Origin: Sympetrum striolatum
Lineage: Eukaryota > Arthropoda > Insecta > Odonata > Libellulidae
Length of the DNA stretch: 64,000 nt
Assembly (NCBI GenBank): GCA_947579665.1
Contig: OX388345.1
Span: 31,463,849-31,527,848 of the forward strand
Reading direction: 5' to 3'
Position numbers and translations under genes: made by a program. Positions within the stretch are counted from its first letter, which is position 1. Each line of letters starts with the position of its first letter. The notes beneath the pieces were generated by a model, which saw nothing but the letters and a program-made list of their open reading frames with translations, had not been told where the DNA came from and ran no database searches. Positions 25,967 through 39,000 of this stretch are shown one piece after another.

Positions 25967-28050
25967 ACCGATGGAGTTAACCAAATTTAGAGCTCATTCG
26001 ATTGATTTAAATAAGGAATAATCTTTTATAGATTACCATTTCCCCTTACTCTCGTGACTCCTATAGATTATATAATCCAAGAATTTGTAAAAATAAATTA
26101 TCCTTATAACAACACTGTAGCAAATTCTCACAATTAGCTTTGACGTTTACTAGCACCTTCTTCAACATTTACATAAATACGCGATCCTCCATATGGCGTG
26201 TGCCTTGAAAAAGAAGAAAGAATGAGAGGGAACAAAAGTGTGACCTGCAAGTGAAAGGGTAGAATTCTTGGAAAACTGTTAAACAGGACAAAACGAAATA
26301 GGTGGGGGAAAAGGACAAGATAAACCTTTTGTTACCAAAGGGGAATGGAAAGGAAAAACTTTCTCGTTGGGAGAAGAGGACGGGTTGAAATTTGCTTGAT
26401 TCATTTTGATTTTATCTAAAATAATGTGTTCACTAGCCTTCTCTGATATATGTTTAATTTTTAGCTCGCAATTAGAAGAATGACTCGAAGAAATAAATCT
26501 CTCATAAAGTGTGACTGCAGAGCATCAGATTAGAAATTTTGTAGGTTCTTCAGCCTATAACTTACGAAATCTCACTGTTTATCTGATGTGGATTGAATGA
26601 AAATAATCATAAATCGCTTGATGAAACTACCGTCCTAAAAATTGGATCCATGGATTCCTTATCGTTTCAGAGTAATGGCTCACAGTAAATACTGTGGTAA
26701 AAGGCCAGCGGTAGACGTCCTTTTGGTAAAATTCTCGAAATTTTGTTTCACAAAAGTTACTTCTCTCATTTTTTTTAGCTATTTACTGAACCACCAATCG
26801 ACTCCGAAGAGTATTACAATTTGTTTATTTCGAAGTTCTCAGTATTTTAAGAAGACCATCTTTTATTTTATCAGTTACGAAAAATGATAAGACCGCTATC
26901 CGTGGAATTGTGACTTTTGCATGACAATGTTATTCGACGTCTAACCAAATTTAAGACTTAGCTAGAGTATGACTTATTAGTACTCGACGCAGGATGGGCA
27001 AGTTATTGCGTGTGTGTTACAGTAATGACTATTATAATTGTGTTTAAATACGTATTTAAATGACATCTTTATTTTATATTTTATAAACCAGTTGAGATTG
27101 ACCAGCAAATTTTATCAGTGAATCAAGATGAGTTTAACGTTTTGGCTATCATCAACACTGAGAGAAAAAATGTATTCACTTTCTCTTGGTGGTTTTTTTA
27201 TGTTAATTTTTAAGGTTCTTAAAATCTACGAAACTAATAACTGTATCTAACATTTAATGTGATAAAAGGATTGAAAACACTATACATTCAATGATAGTAA
27301 TGAAAAAGAACCAAAGGAACGCTAGTTTAGCTAGCTAGCAAATAGCTATTTCTTAAATTTTCCCGTTTTGTTGTTGATTGATTTCTAAGGGTATCTTGAA
27401 GGTTTATGAAAATCATTGGTTAGAAGAAAAAGCCTGAAAAGATGAATGTAAATATTGAGAACGTAATTTTGGAATTAGAATGCTCCGAAGCTTAAATTTC
27501 TTCGGGAGTGATCTTTCTACGGTTAATATATGCTTAATTCTACTCCTGAAAGCATAGACGGTCCGAGACATGGGCAGTCTGGGAGACTGTCGACAGCATT
27601 TATGGGCTCTTCTCAGATCCCTTGAAGATTCTCAATGATAAAATTATACTCGTATAGCTTAGGTAATTTTAACGATTACACCCGGTCACAATATTTAGGT
27701 AAACTTTTTTTATCCATTAAGGGGAACTAGTTCTAAACGTCTGCCCAGAATGTCAATAATCTTCAGATTACCCCCTCCCAATGATTGGAATCAATTTCCT
27801 TCGCAATGGATGCAGCTTTCTTTGGTCCTAGTTCTCTGAGTAATTTCCTTTAATTCAAATTGATTGAAGAAGCCGTTACTTGGTAAAACTGCGTTATATA
27901 AGAAATTGTGAATCTTTTTCCTTAGTTATTTCCACCATTCCTTATAGTCGTTGAGCTATGGCTATATTTTTATGGAAATTACATTTAGGAAAACTGCTAA
28001 ATCAGGCGCAATTCATCTGAGTTTCCCTTACATCGGTAAATGTATTATTG
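25967..28050. other. Non-coding, nothing recognised
   Basis: AT-rich sequence with chance ORFs only. The open frame of the downstream LINE happens to extend back to 27951 but without reverse-transcriptase similarity before about 28062. Confidence 0.45.
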
Positions 28051-29411
28051 TAATAAAAACTTTAGCCGATGAAATTGCTCCGCTTCTACAGATTTTCTAT
28101 CAGAAATCATTGGATGAGGGAACCGTCCCAATGTCGTGGAAAAAAGCTAATGTCACTCCGGTGCCTAAGACAGGGCGCGCGTCAAAACCAGATGATTATA
28201 GGCCTATTTCATTAACTTCAATTTTTTGCAAAATAATGGAGCATATTATAGCGAGCTCTATCATGCGCTTTCTTTCTGAAAAGGGAGCAATCAGTCAGAG
28301 CCAGCACGGATTCCGTAAAGGTAGGTCTTGTGAGACCCAGTTAGCGCTTTTTATGAATGACGTATCTAAAGCAGCAGACGGCGGTGTTAGATCAGACGCA
28401 GTTTTCCTAGATTTCAGGAAAGCATTCGACACAGTTTCTCACGAAAAGCTTATCCAAAAGCTGAGTGCCTACGCGATCGACGGAAAAGTTATCAGATGGA
28501 CCAAATCTTTTCTAGAAAACAGATCTCAGCGAGTTGCGTTAGATGGAGTTTTATCCGAAGATATAAGTATCTCATCAGGAGTTCCACAGGGGAGTGTTCT
28601 TGGTCCAATCTTATTTCTAATTTACATTAACGACCTCGTAGATAACGTAAAGAGTAAGGATAGATTATTTGCCAAAGATACCCTGATATACAGAGAGATT
28701 TTGACAGAAAACGATTGTAATGTGCTTCAAGACGACCTTGACGTAATATCAGGATGGTGTAAAGATTGGCAGCTGGATTTAAATATAAATAAATGCGTTG
28801 CCATGAGTTTTACGCGCTCCACAAACATAATTCCCACGCAGTACCAAATCTCAGGTCATCCATTAGAGTTAGTTCACGACAACAAATACCTAGGAGTCAC
28901 GTTTAGCAGTAACTTATCTTCTAAAGAACATATTCGAGATGCGATAGGAAAAGCGAATAGAATGCAAAGGTTAACTGGTAGAACGTTGAGAGGATGCTCA
29001 TCGAGAGTCAAAGAAATAGCTTACTTTTCTTTTATTCGTCCGAGTCTTGAATACTGCTGTGCGGTTTGGGACCCACACGAAGTAGGTTTAGTCTCAGATT
29101 TAGAGATGGTCCAGCGTAGAGCAGCCCGATTCGTTTGCGGGGATTTCAGGTTTGATAGCAGCGTCACGGCAATGATAGAGTCCCTCAGTTGGAATTCACT
29201 ACAGATGAGAAGATCTGAATATCGTCGGAAACTTTTCGAAAAGTTCAATCGTTCAGAATTTATAGACGAAGTAAGTGAAATGTTAGTGCCAGTAAGGAGC
29301 GAACGCGATCTCCGAGAGGCATCGACGAAGCGTTATAGGGAAGTAATCGCAAGGACGGATAATTACTTTTGGTTGTTTTTTCCCCAAGCTATTAGAGATG
29401 CTAATAGGTAG
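27951..29411 (+). pseudogene. LINE reverse transcriptase fragment with mutated catalytic motif
   Basis: 486-codon open frame; element-derived protein begins near LADEIAP (residue 38). RT landmarks in order: WKKANVTPVPK (63-73), YRPISLTS (83-90), HGFRKGRSCETQ (119-130), AVFLDFRKAFD with the first catalytic Asp (150-160), SSGVPQGSVLGP (208-219), FAKDT (240-244), KYLGV, and the C-terminal IRPSLEYCCAVWDP and VQRRAARFVCGDF. The metal-binding FADD box reads FAKD: the first Asp of the pair is Lys (28674-28676), so the enzyme should be inactive. Apart from this and the 5' truncation the frame is intact, so the insertion may be fairly young. The first roughly 37 codons are flanking DNA. Confidence 0.92.
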
Positions 29412-29501
29412 GAATGAATAATGGTGGTGTATTACACCCCCTGCCATACGCCTCTGGCGGTTCGCGGGGTATATATCTAAATCTAAATCTAAAATCTAAA
29501 T
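28051..29501 (+). mobile_element. 5'-truncated non-LTR retrotransposon (LINE, CR1/Jockey-like)
   Basis: Contains the reverse transcriptase C-terminal two thirds, a short 3' UTR with a GC-rich hairpin (29434-29472) and an (atctaa)n tail at 29473-29501. ORF1, the endonuclease and the RT N-terminus are absent, as expected after incomplete target-primed reverse transcription. Flanking taataaaaactttagcc (28051-28067) and taattaaaatttagcc (29511-29526) look alike and might be a decayed target-site duplication, but ttagcc also encodes part of the conserved LAD motif, so this is doubtful. Confidence 0.9.
29434..29501 (+). repeat. LINE 3' terminal hairpin and (atctaa)n tail
   Basis: Hairpin accccctgcca-tacgcc-tct-ggcg-gttcgcggggt followed by atctaa repeats. 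The same hairpin design recurs at 36912-36952. It probably serves as the element's RT recognition structure (known for LINE 3' ends; inferred here). Confidence 0.75.
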
Positions 29502-32500
29502 GCTGTTTAATAATTAAAATTTAGCCTTCGTATTTTACCCTTCCTTTTTTAATGAGAGGCCAGTTTAGTCCATCAGCGATTACTGAATAAAGCACTAGAA
29601 ACACTGACATCTCGTACTTATTATCTATGATTACTCTTAAATAAGATGGGTAAAGCTTCCTTTCTTGAGAAATGTGTCAGGAGAATCTATTACTGCTGAA
29701 TCTTAATGCTGGTTTCCAAGCCTCACCTATTCTTCCTTAAAACTTCTTGGTTTAAAGATAAGGAAGACATTTACGTCTTGAAGGTGCAGAAATTTAAATG
29801 TGTGAATAGCTCGACATTTGTGTGGGATCAACTGGCAAAAGCTCTAATTGTATGCATGAATGTATGCACATTGTATGCATATTCTTATATGCCTACATGA
29901 TTATATCCTATCCTATGCCAATAAGTTTCGAAGCAAAATAAATTTACATTGATAATAAATAATTTCGACTATGATAGGTCTATTGTTAATGGTTTATGAA
30001 TTTTGGATGCAAATGAACGTTTTAGAAGTAAGTTCACATAAAACCTAATTCAGTATGTTAGGAAAATGAAACTTGCAAACTGCCGCAAAAATCGGAACTT
30101 TTTCGAATCGTTGATCTAATTTACATTCCCTCTGGCTGAAGCATTGAAAACATATTTTTCCGGTCACCCTCTAACCTGCATTATTTTGTCTTAAAATGGC
30201 TTGAATCGTTTTCTCAATCTTATAAATAGCCAACATCCCAGGATCTCTGCACATCACTTCTGAGCCTGTTTACCACATTATCTTCATATTTTTTTAATGT
30301 ATGCCTTAGAGTTGAAGAGAATAAACATTCTTTTCCTAGTAAGCATAAAATATTCCGTATTCCCATTGTTTATTTTCCTATCATCGTCTCCATGAAGTAA
30401 CCCATTCATATTCCTTCTTCGACGAACTTTTCTTTATATCACCATCCATGACGAAGAATTACATTTTCAGGCAATTCTCTCTCTCATACAAAACCCTTAA
30501 ACGATGCCTCGAAAATTAGAGGCATTGAAGACGGAAGTAACCTGTGACCGCTCCATTGAAGACCCTTTCTCTTTCCTCTCTCACCCCCACAGGGAAGCTC
30601 CCTTTGTTTTCTTGAGAAGGAAGGTATGCATGCTACCGATTAACCGTTATGTAGACAAAAACATTAAAAGTAGACGTAGCACCAAAAGGTGGGCTTGCCA
30701 CAGAGATCCTTAGCAATAGATTTAAATGTATTTTTCATGCACGTGCGAATATTTAGAGTGGAGTTGTAACAGCTTAAAGTTGCTGGCTCATACCCATTTT
30801 CTATGTAGAAACTCTTAATCGTTTTAGCATTTTAAAATTTTAGACGGAGGTTTAAATAAAGGAATTCAATATTTACAAGTATATTATTCAATTCTTTTTG
30901 CGCTTTGCTGGACTCTGCACGACTAGTCCTTCTGATTTCATTACCCAAAAGAAATTCTCGCGCGTAAAATATAAAGATGTTTGTTAAGAGACTACAGGTT
31001 AGATAGCAGTGCGTCCAAAATGTTCGGAGCCCTCCGCTGGGTATCTTTTAAAAATATAACTCTGTAAAGACAATAATTATTAGAGATATTCCTTAGCTGT
31101 GATTTACATGACGAAATACGCGACGACATGATCCCTATTCTCAACGATCGTTATTTTCACAGCCAGATGGTGAAAATATTACAGCGAGATAATAGCGAGG
31201 ACAGATGGTTTATATTGTTATAATCTTACATATAGTATAAGGTGCGTAAATATGTAAATTATTTAGATAGTTGAGTGTTTCACATTCTCTGCAATAAGCC
31301 TTATGGAGGCTCGCGGATAGTCAATTTAAATGTATTTCTTACTTAACTATTTTTCACAAATCTGCAACACCATTATTATATTTATAATATACGTTTTTTT
31401 CTTATTTTTCCTACTTCCGTTGACCTGATTTACAGTAGTTCATACTCTCTTAATTATCGTATCATAATTAAGCATAATCTTTGCGAAAACGACCATCCTG
31501 CGTGGAGCATTAACTGAAATAACCAATTTCATTATAAATCTGCATTAATGGAAAATGTTATGTATTATATATGTTAGGACGAACCATGAGCAGCCAAAGT
31601 AATTCTTGTCCGATATTTTAAGAAGAAGAGCGAATTACGCTTGAGATTCGAGCCGATTTAACGAAATACGAATTTAATTATTTCATAATACAATACTGCT
31701 TCTACCGCAGCAAAAGCAATGACTTTTAGCGAGTATTTGTAAAATATATATCATCACAAAAGCCTTCAAAACGTGCCAGGCATAACGAGGAAGACGAAAA
31801 GCGCGCTCAAAACAGAGAATCTGAAAGACTCGCCCTTCTCGAGTTATGCTGGTTGCATCTTAGGTGGTAACTTTTTTATGCTGTTAGCTGTACAGAATAA
31901 ATAAAAAAATCGATTGATGCTCATCTCTAATTTTTCAGTAATTTTTCATTGTGTTTACGGCACTAATATCAATTGCGCTCTATTAGCTTAAAGCATAACA
32001 TATGTTTCTACCTGCATGTTTCTTCTATCTGTTTTTCTTTCGTTGTATACATTCAGCTACAAATAACCTAGGTGCTTGACGCTGCCTCTTTATGTTTGCA
32101 ATCATAGAGTTAGTTGGTAAATCAATAAATTTTGAATATGTACAATTTCATACAAGGATGCCGATTGTTATAAAAGAATTGTGAACTTGGAATTGATTTT
32201 TTTTTACTGAAACCTTCCCTTGTTTTCTTTCTTTCTGAAATTTTATTAAAATGTGTAATCTATTGCCTGTGTAGCAAAATTGCAAAATTATTTCGAATAT
32301 ATCAGGCTATTGATTATTCAATGAGCAAATATATCTACCAATAAATCTCACAATTCATCTTCTTGAGAGTTTGCCTTGGAATATGCCACATAAAATTACT
32401 ATCTGAGAATCTTTTCTTTTGTTATTCTTAATGATCGGAGCGAGACTTAGTCCAAGTTTCCGCTATGAACTGGATCAAGATAATATCTAGTACTAAATAG

Positions 32501-32956
32501 AACCAAGCCTAGCCCAGGAACCAATTTTTTACCATCTCGATGGTCCATTTTCAACTCTCTTTTGTTCATTGTGTCCCAGAGTAAACATACTCAAAATGCT
32601 GTGGACATTTGCAGAGGACGAGAACAATTCATCACTAAAAGCGTCCTTCAATCCATAACTCGAGTCTTCACGAATAAAGTAGATCAAAAAAGGCTATACA
32701 TTCGCCAAATTAGAAATATCCTTACCTAAATTCTTCACATTGTTTTATTTGCTGCTCTTTGAATATGAATGGTTTCATACTTTGACTACCCACTGTAAAC
32801 ATTTTTTTGAGCAGGTAATTTTCATACTTTGGCTACTTACTGTAAATTTTTCATTTTGAGACTTTGAGAATAATTCTGACTTGAGCTGTATGATATGCAT
32901 TATTATATTTTCTTGAAGAGGACACAATCTAATTTCTTCTTTGCGTATCTTTGCAG
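29502..32956. other. Non-coding sequence directly upstream of the first coding exon
   Basis: I find no convincing upstream exon, promoter motif set or CpG island. A TTTGCAG acceptor at 32950-32956 shows that transcription starts further left, so part or all of this stretch is probably intron. Chance ORFs only. Confidence 0.5.
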
Positions 32957-33022
32957 GAACAGAGGATCATGCCGCCAATGGCGTCCGCTCCACTGGAATC
33001 GCCGAAACCACACACAATGAAG
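32957..33022 (+). CDS. PDE10A: PDE10A-like coding exon 1 (N-terminus)
   Basis: A short exon of 22 codons between a pyrimidine-rich acceptor (tctttgcag) and a GTAGAA donor, phase 0 at both ends. It reads EQRI, then [18 protein letters not shown]. Two other frames are open or nearly so, but only this one joins exon 2 without a frameshift. In-frame ATGs at 32969 (A at -3) and 32978 (G at +4) are both possible starts. A genuine acceptor in front implies an upstream exon, probably 5' UTR, that I could not identify. This is the least certain exon because it has no conserved motif. Confidence 0.6.
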
Positions 33023-36000
33023 GTAGAATACCTTCATTTAATTATTTAAGTATTCATGAGTTTCATTCATTGAGTGTAGCTCTAGTCCTGTCATGTCAAA
33101 CTAACGGGCATGCGGCCCTCGACGTGATTCTTTGGAGCTCGAAATAATTCTTTAAATAAAAACAATACCATATTAACTCTATATTATTGATCTAAATTCA
33201 CTAAACTATATGTAATGTATTTTAGTTGCTCTATCTATATTCCAGCATCCTCAAAAATTTTCAAGTGTGATGTGGCCCGCGAAAATCTTACCAGAACTAG
33301 TAAATTGTCTGTTGCTTGAATGAGTTTGCTGCTCAAGTGGATCTATTAGTTTACAAAGTATCTGAATCACCTCATTTTGTTTCATTCTCAAAGTAATGAC
33401 AATATCTGATAGAAGATATATTTTGATGTTAGATTATAGGTAGATGATTCTATTAATCTGATCATATCTCTATTCAAAGAACTAGGCAGTTTAACGTGGC
33501 ATTTTATTACGAACTGGAGTGAAAAAACCGTGGAGCTCCGAGGGATAATATAAAAATAGTAATGGATGCATAATATGTAATATTCATCATATATTTCCAG
33601 TTTATGACAAAAAATTTATTTTTGTTGTAAGCCTTTTATGATTAAAAATTAAATACTTAAGTCCCGAATACAGAGTAAAAATGATAAATGGTTTCACGGA
33701 AAACCTTTCTACTGTATGCGTTTTCAATTTTGGCATATTGACAGGTGACAGGTTGACTTTTCAATCAATGATTTACGACTGCCAGACTCACATCCAAATA
33801 TTTTCAATTCACCGAATGGTTTGACTTTCATATTATAGATATTTTGAAGCATTTCCAAATATACAATATCTCTATCTCTGTGGCACGTAACAGCATATAT
33901 GATCTCGTTATTCCTAGAAGATTGGCGTGTGCTATATCTATTTTTGAAATGCTCCCTGCAATTGTTATTAACTCGTTTTTGTGAGACTACTTACTTGTTA
34001 CCAATTAACACTTTATCCTGAAATTTGCGAAAATGTTTACTACAAATTTCTCTATGTATTTACGTCAAAAACGTTGATAGCAGATGTTTTCATACATTCA
34101 TCCGTCTTGATGACGTAAGTTATATTTCTATTTTTGAAAGACCCAAAAAATGTTTACCACCCTGTTTTAGTGAGACTACTTAGTTGCTACCAATTAACGC
34201 TTCCTTCTGAAATTTGCGAAAATAGTTTACTACAAATATCTCCATGTATTTACGCCAAAAACTGCTAGAGCGGAGTCTTGAAAAACAAATCATGTCGCCT
34301 TCAAGTTTTTCTGTTGCATACTATATTTTTTTCCTCAATGACTTTTGGCTCATTCCTGCTTCTTAATTAATTAAGGCAGAATTTTTTATCGCCAAGGGAA
34401 CGATGTTTTTCCTTTCATTAACACGTAGTGACATCGACAAAATCAGTTTCGGCTCCTAAAATCAATTTTTCGCCCTCCATCGAGCCCCGAAGTCCCACAG
34501 CATGTAAACAGGAAAACAACCGCCAAGGTTGGCTCAACGAAAGTAAACAAACAATTTCTCTCCGAAACTTCTCTTGAGCGCAAACATTTCATTAATTCCG
34601 GCGTTTAAAATGCTTTCCCCCTCTAAAGGAAGCCTTACCCATCCCCTTGTCCATTCTTCATCCTTACGTAATCGATCATGTCACATCACGAGTGTCAGAA
34701 TTCGCCATTTTGTTTATTCTCCGTCTTTCCACTGTTGACCGTCAACTCTTCTTTAATATGTGGGGCGTACCATCCGTGACGTCAAGAGGTCCCGCCCCCG
34801 CTCTGCCAGACCTCTCATTCCGTCTTCGACACACGCACACACTCATGAAACTTGATTTTCGCCATCTACGTCACAGTTGGGATACTTCTTCCCCCTCTTT
34901 TGTTTTACTGATAATAACATCGAAATAATGAAGAAGATGGAGAAGTATCAAGTTGATGTAGGTTCTGTCCCCCTTTTAGCTCCCCAAACGGATGGAATTA
35001 GATTAAATCGATTCATAACTTTGTATTCGACTAAGTAATACGGGGAGAGCTAATTTGCTTCAAGGGGGTTGATCGTTGTCGTCATTTGATGGGTAAAAAT
35101 AGGCCTCTTCTTTTACATCCCCTTCCGTATTATTTTTGTATTCCCCCCCTTCGATTTATTTTTGGAATTCAATTATAATATGTCCCTAGCTCGTTTGCGT
35201 CGCATCTCGAAAGCATACAACTGTTTTATTTCTATTCTGATTTCATTCATTTTGTACAAATATCATTTGCGAAAGCTTAATTATTCATGTAACTGAATCT
35301 GAATGCATGGTATATTTTTACTTTTTTGGTACAGGTTAGAGGAAATTACATATCTCATTTACTTTTTAATTTAATAAATTATATTAAATATTTAATGCCC
35401 TCTTTTTTTTGTAAGCTTCATTACATCTACAAAGCTTTTGTTTTTTTTAAATGTTGTATGGTTTGAAAACCCTACCACCCATCGGACCGATAAGTTTACG
35501 GACAGCCAAAGGTATCATAGGGGCTTCTCTAATCATTGATAGGCAACTCATTAATATTTTTAAAGCAAGATGTACAATATCGATATTGGGAAATGTGAGT
35601 CTGATTAAAATGAATTGAACTCAAAATTTACGTCCGAGTAATTCTTCCGCGAAAATAAAACTTCTTATTCAAATCATCTGATAAAATATCTATCATTGTA
35701 ATTAACCACTCGTTCAATGTAATATTAGACTTGAACAGATGTAGATATCTTCATCTTCAGATTCACAAGACATATGAGGTATTCTTTTAAAATCTAAACT
35801 ATTCCTATAAAAATAGACTTTTCTTACCAGCTGGAAAAATGGATCAGAATTAAAATGTGAAACGTTCAACATAAGATTAAATTATCACTAAAAATATCTT
35901 TATATGGAAAAACCAGAATTTTAAAAAAGAACGCAGATAAACAAAGAACTGCTCTTAGTAACCTCTTAAACGCAGCAATGGGCATACATTTATGGGAAAT

Positions 36001-39000
36001 AATTTGTAACCGTCAAACAGCATCCTGGCAAAGTAATGCCTAAGATATATTTCAAGGAAATTTTCTAAGTAAATAGAATCGCCGTTGCATACGATTTTGA
36101 TGCAATTACGCGTAAAAGCTTTCTTAAATATTCGTGTTTGAAATATTTTTATTTCTTCCTTAAGTGAATTCAAGCAAGTTACGCTGCCTTCGGCTTTTTT
36201 TTAACCATACCAAAAAATCGGGTCTTAGCAATTATCCTTAAAATTTCATTACTGTAGTATTTTCTTTTTCATTCATATTTTTCTATTTTTGCCTATAAAG
36301 TTAAAGCCAAAAGGCTGATTAGATTTTCAACCCCAATCGATTAACCACTAAATGATTCGGAAAGTAAATGAGTTTTACTAAGAATGATGAGGTATGAGTT
36401 ATTTTAACTTTGTTTTCCTCACTGCGCAAGAATATGTAAGGGAGGTCCACGCAGGTTTAGCCCAGTAATCCTATGAATAACATATTGATCGACCTTGAAT
36501 GAGTACAAGTAACCAAAATTAATATCAATAAAAAGTAATAGTCGTACCACAGTAAGTTTCGTATTATCACAGCTTGAACAAGATTCAGATTAATTGAAAT
36601 AAACGTACTACCGGAAACGTACTCTACTTTTTACCGGAAGACAAATGAAATTATTCCACTGCATAATTTAAATCAATACATAGTGTTGTTATTTCGGACT
36701 AAGTTGATTTCTTTTTCATTTACACTAGTAATTTACAAAAAGTTTTAATTAGTAAATAAGTTTACTAGTTAACTTAAACTAATTGAGAACTGTAAGAATT
36801 GAGTTTTAGGTTCAAAAAACGTGAGTGAAGAATTAAATCAACTGACTGACGAATTACTTAGAAGAACACAAATGATAATTTTCGATTAAGGAAAGAGAGT
36901 GAAGGTGCTAGAACCCCCTGCCACACGCCGAAAGGCGGCTTGCAGGGTTCTTACATAGACCTGACGTAATAAAAATAAAATAAAACAGGAACTACGTTTT
37001 TCTAGTAAACAGGATCCTATTTTAATAAAAAGAAAACTTTGCAATACCCAAATTAGTGTTTCGTTGGTTTTTGTGGGTGGTATTTTGCAAAGGTTTGTTT
37101 TTTATAAAAAAAGGGTCTAGTTTCCTAGAATAAAAAGAGTTCCTGCTTTAACCTATGTGAAGTTTAGGAAAACGTACGACAGCAGAATATGGTAGTAGTA
37201 GGAACTAATGTCGTATGAAGGTTTTAATGTTTGTATAGTTATTTCTAAAAATTCCACATCCGCTAGATTAAAGATAGTACACACTCGTATTTTCACTCCG
37301 GATCATCTATATTGTTATTTACCGTTGGATCTCTAATGACTTCCGCGCCTTACGTAAACGAAGTGTATCGAAGGCTATTTTTTCCATAGAAAACCCTATT
37401 CTTTCCGTGACCTTATTATTGTACCTGTATACGACTTCCATCGAAGCAAAATCACGCTGATGATTTCAATCCCCTATCACCGATGTTTTTCCCTCCCAAG
37501 CCCCATCCTCTCCCACCGACACTCTTGATGGGTATTTCGTGCTATTCATTCTCACCTGTCTCCTCCTTCCATCTTGAGGAAAGCTTTCATTTCTGCACGT
37601 AAGCTTAAAACCCGACGCCCGTCCGTCCATTGCGGAAGGGATACTTCGAATTTGAAAGGTAATGCCCAACGTGAAGCATTTTTCCTTCTCATCTTAGGAT
37701 GGCTTCCAGAGAGTATGCGATCGAATTCTTTTGGCATCCAGCAGAGCTATCGAAGCCTCACATATCTTTTCCGGGGTTACGTTTTTATAGAATAGCATTC
37801 GAAAGGTAAAATGTAAGTAGGTAAAAGCTAGGCAAACGGTAGAAATATGAATGCGAAACTCATTGAATTCCGAAATGCATGTGGTATTATTCTTGCATCA
37901 CAAAAACAAGATATCTGTGGGAACTCAAGGAATGATCTACAAATATACGATGAGATGTTTACAGAGCAAACTTAAAAGAGGACGTTTTATCAGTCTATTT
38001 CTATGTTTAGGCTCCTCCATTCCTTGAATTGAACAAATAATCTGATATACTTATCGTCAGTGAAATTTGCATTATTTGAATAAGTCTTACATGTCTTTTA
38101 AGTATATAATTACGCATATGCAGAAAATTAATTACGAGTACAATACGTAAGCCGAGTTTTAGCACATTTTTACGCTGGAAAAGCTCCACTCAGTTTATGT
38201 TCGAGCGAGAGTCCCACTTACCTTTACTACCCTGGAAAAAGTATGTATTAGTCAGAATTCGGCGTGTAAATTCCTTACATGCTCAATTAACAATTCTTTT
38301 TGAATTTTCTCCGCAATCGCCTACCATCCGTCGGGAATTGTCGGATTTAAAACCATCATGTCTGATCAGGCAATGTTGGATTTCCCACCTAAGCTTATAC
38401 TCGAGTCAATTAGTTTTCGCAGTTTGTTTTGATAAAATTAGATACCTCGGTTTATAATCGGGTGGGCTCACACTCGAGCACATACGCTATGTATATCATT
38501 GATGATTTTATGCTAATGCCCACATGTCATTAAACAAAGGAACTCGTTTTGATATGAATCTCCTATTTTCTCAGTTCAAATGATTTATATAGTACTTTTA
38601 ATCACTGGAAATTATCCGCACTATACTATCAGTGACGACAAAATTTTACGGTATGACTGGTCATGCGCTCAACAACCTGAAACATAAACTAGAAAGACTG
38701 GCTTGAATCCCAGCAATATCACAGTTATTTGGTATACTATATATCTTCTATCTTTATCTATCGTCTATCCATATCTACTTTATATCTATATTTACCTTCG
38801 ACCTATATCTTTATCTACCTCCGTCTAGGTAGTAATAACTGCCATGCGCATTTCACAACCATATGAAATTTACAATGTTAATTCCCCCTTACAGTATGTT
38901 ATTATAAATACAAGTACTGTTAATTTGAATTGATTACTTTCTACTATAGAAAACAACTTGTTGGCATTGCTTTCTCATCATTGGCATTTAATGAAACTGA

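Noticed and set aside
32941..33147. 68-codon ORF in another frame over exon 1
   Set aside because: It reads through the GTAGAA donor and does not join exon 2 in frame; the phase-0 frame does.
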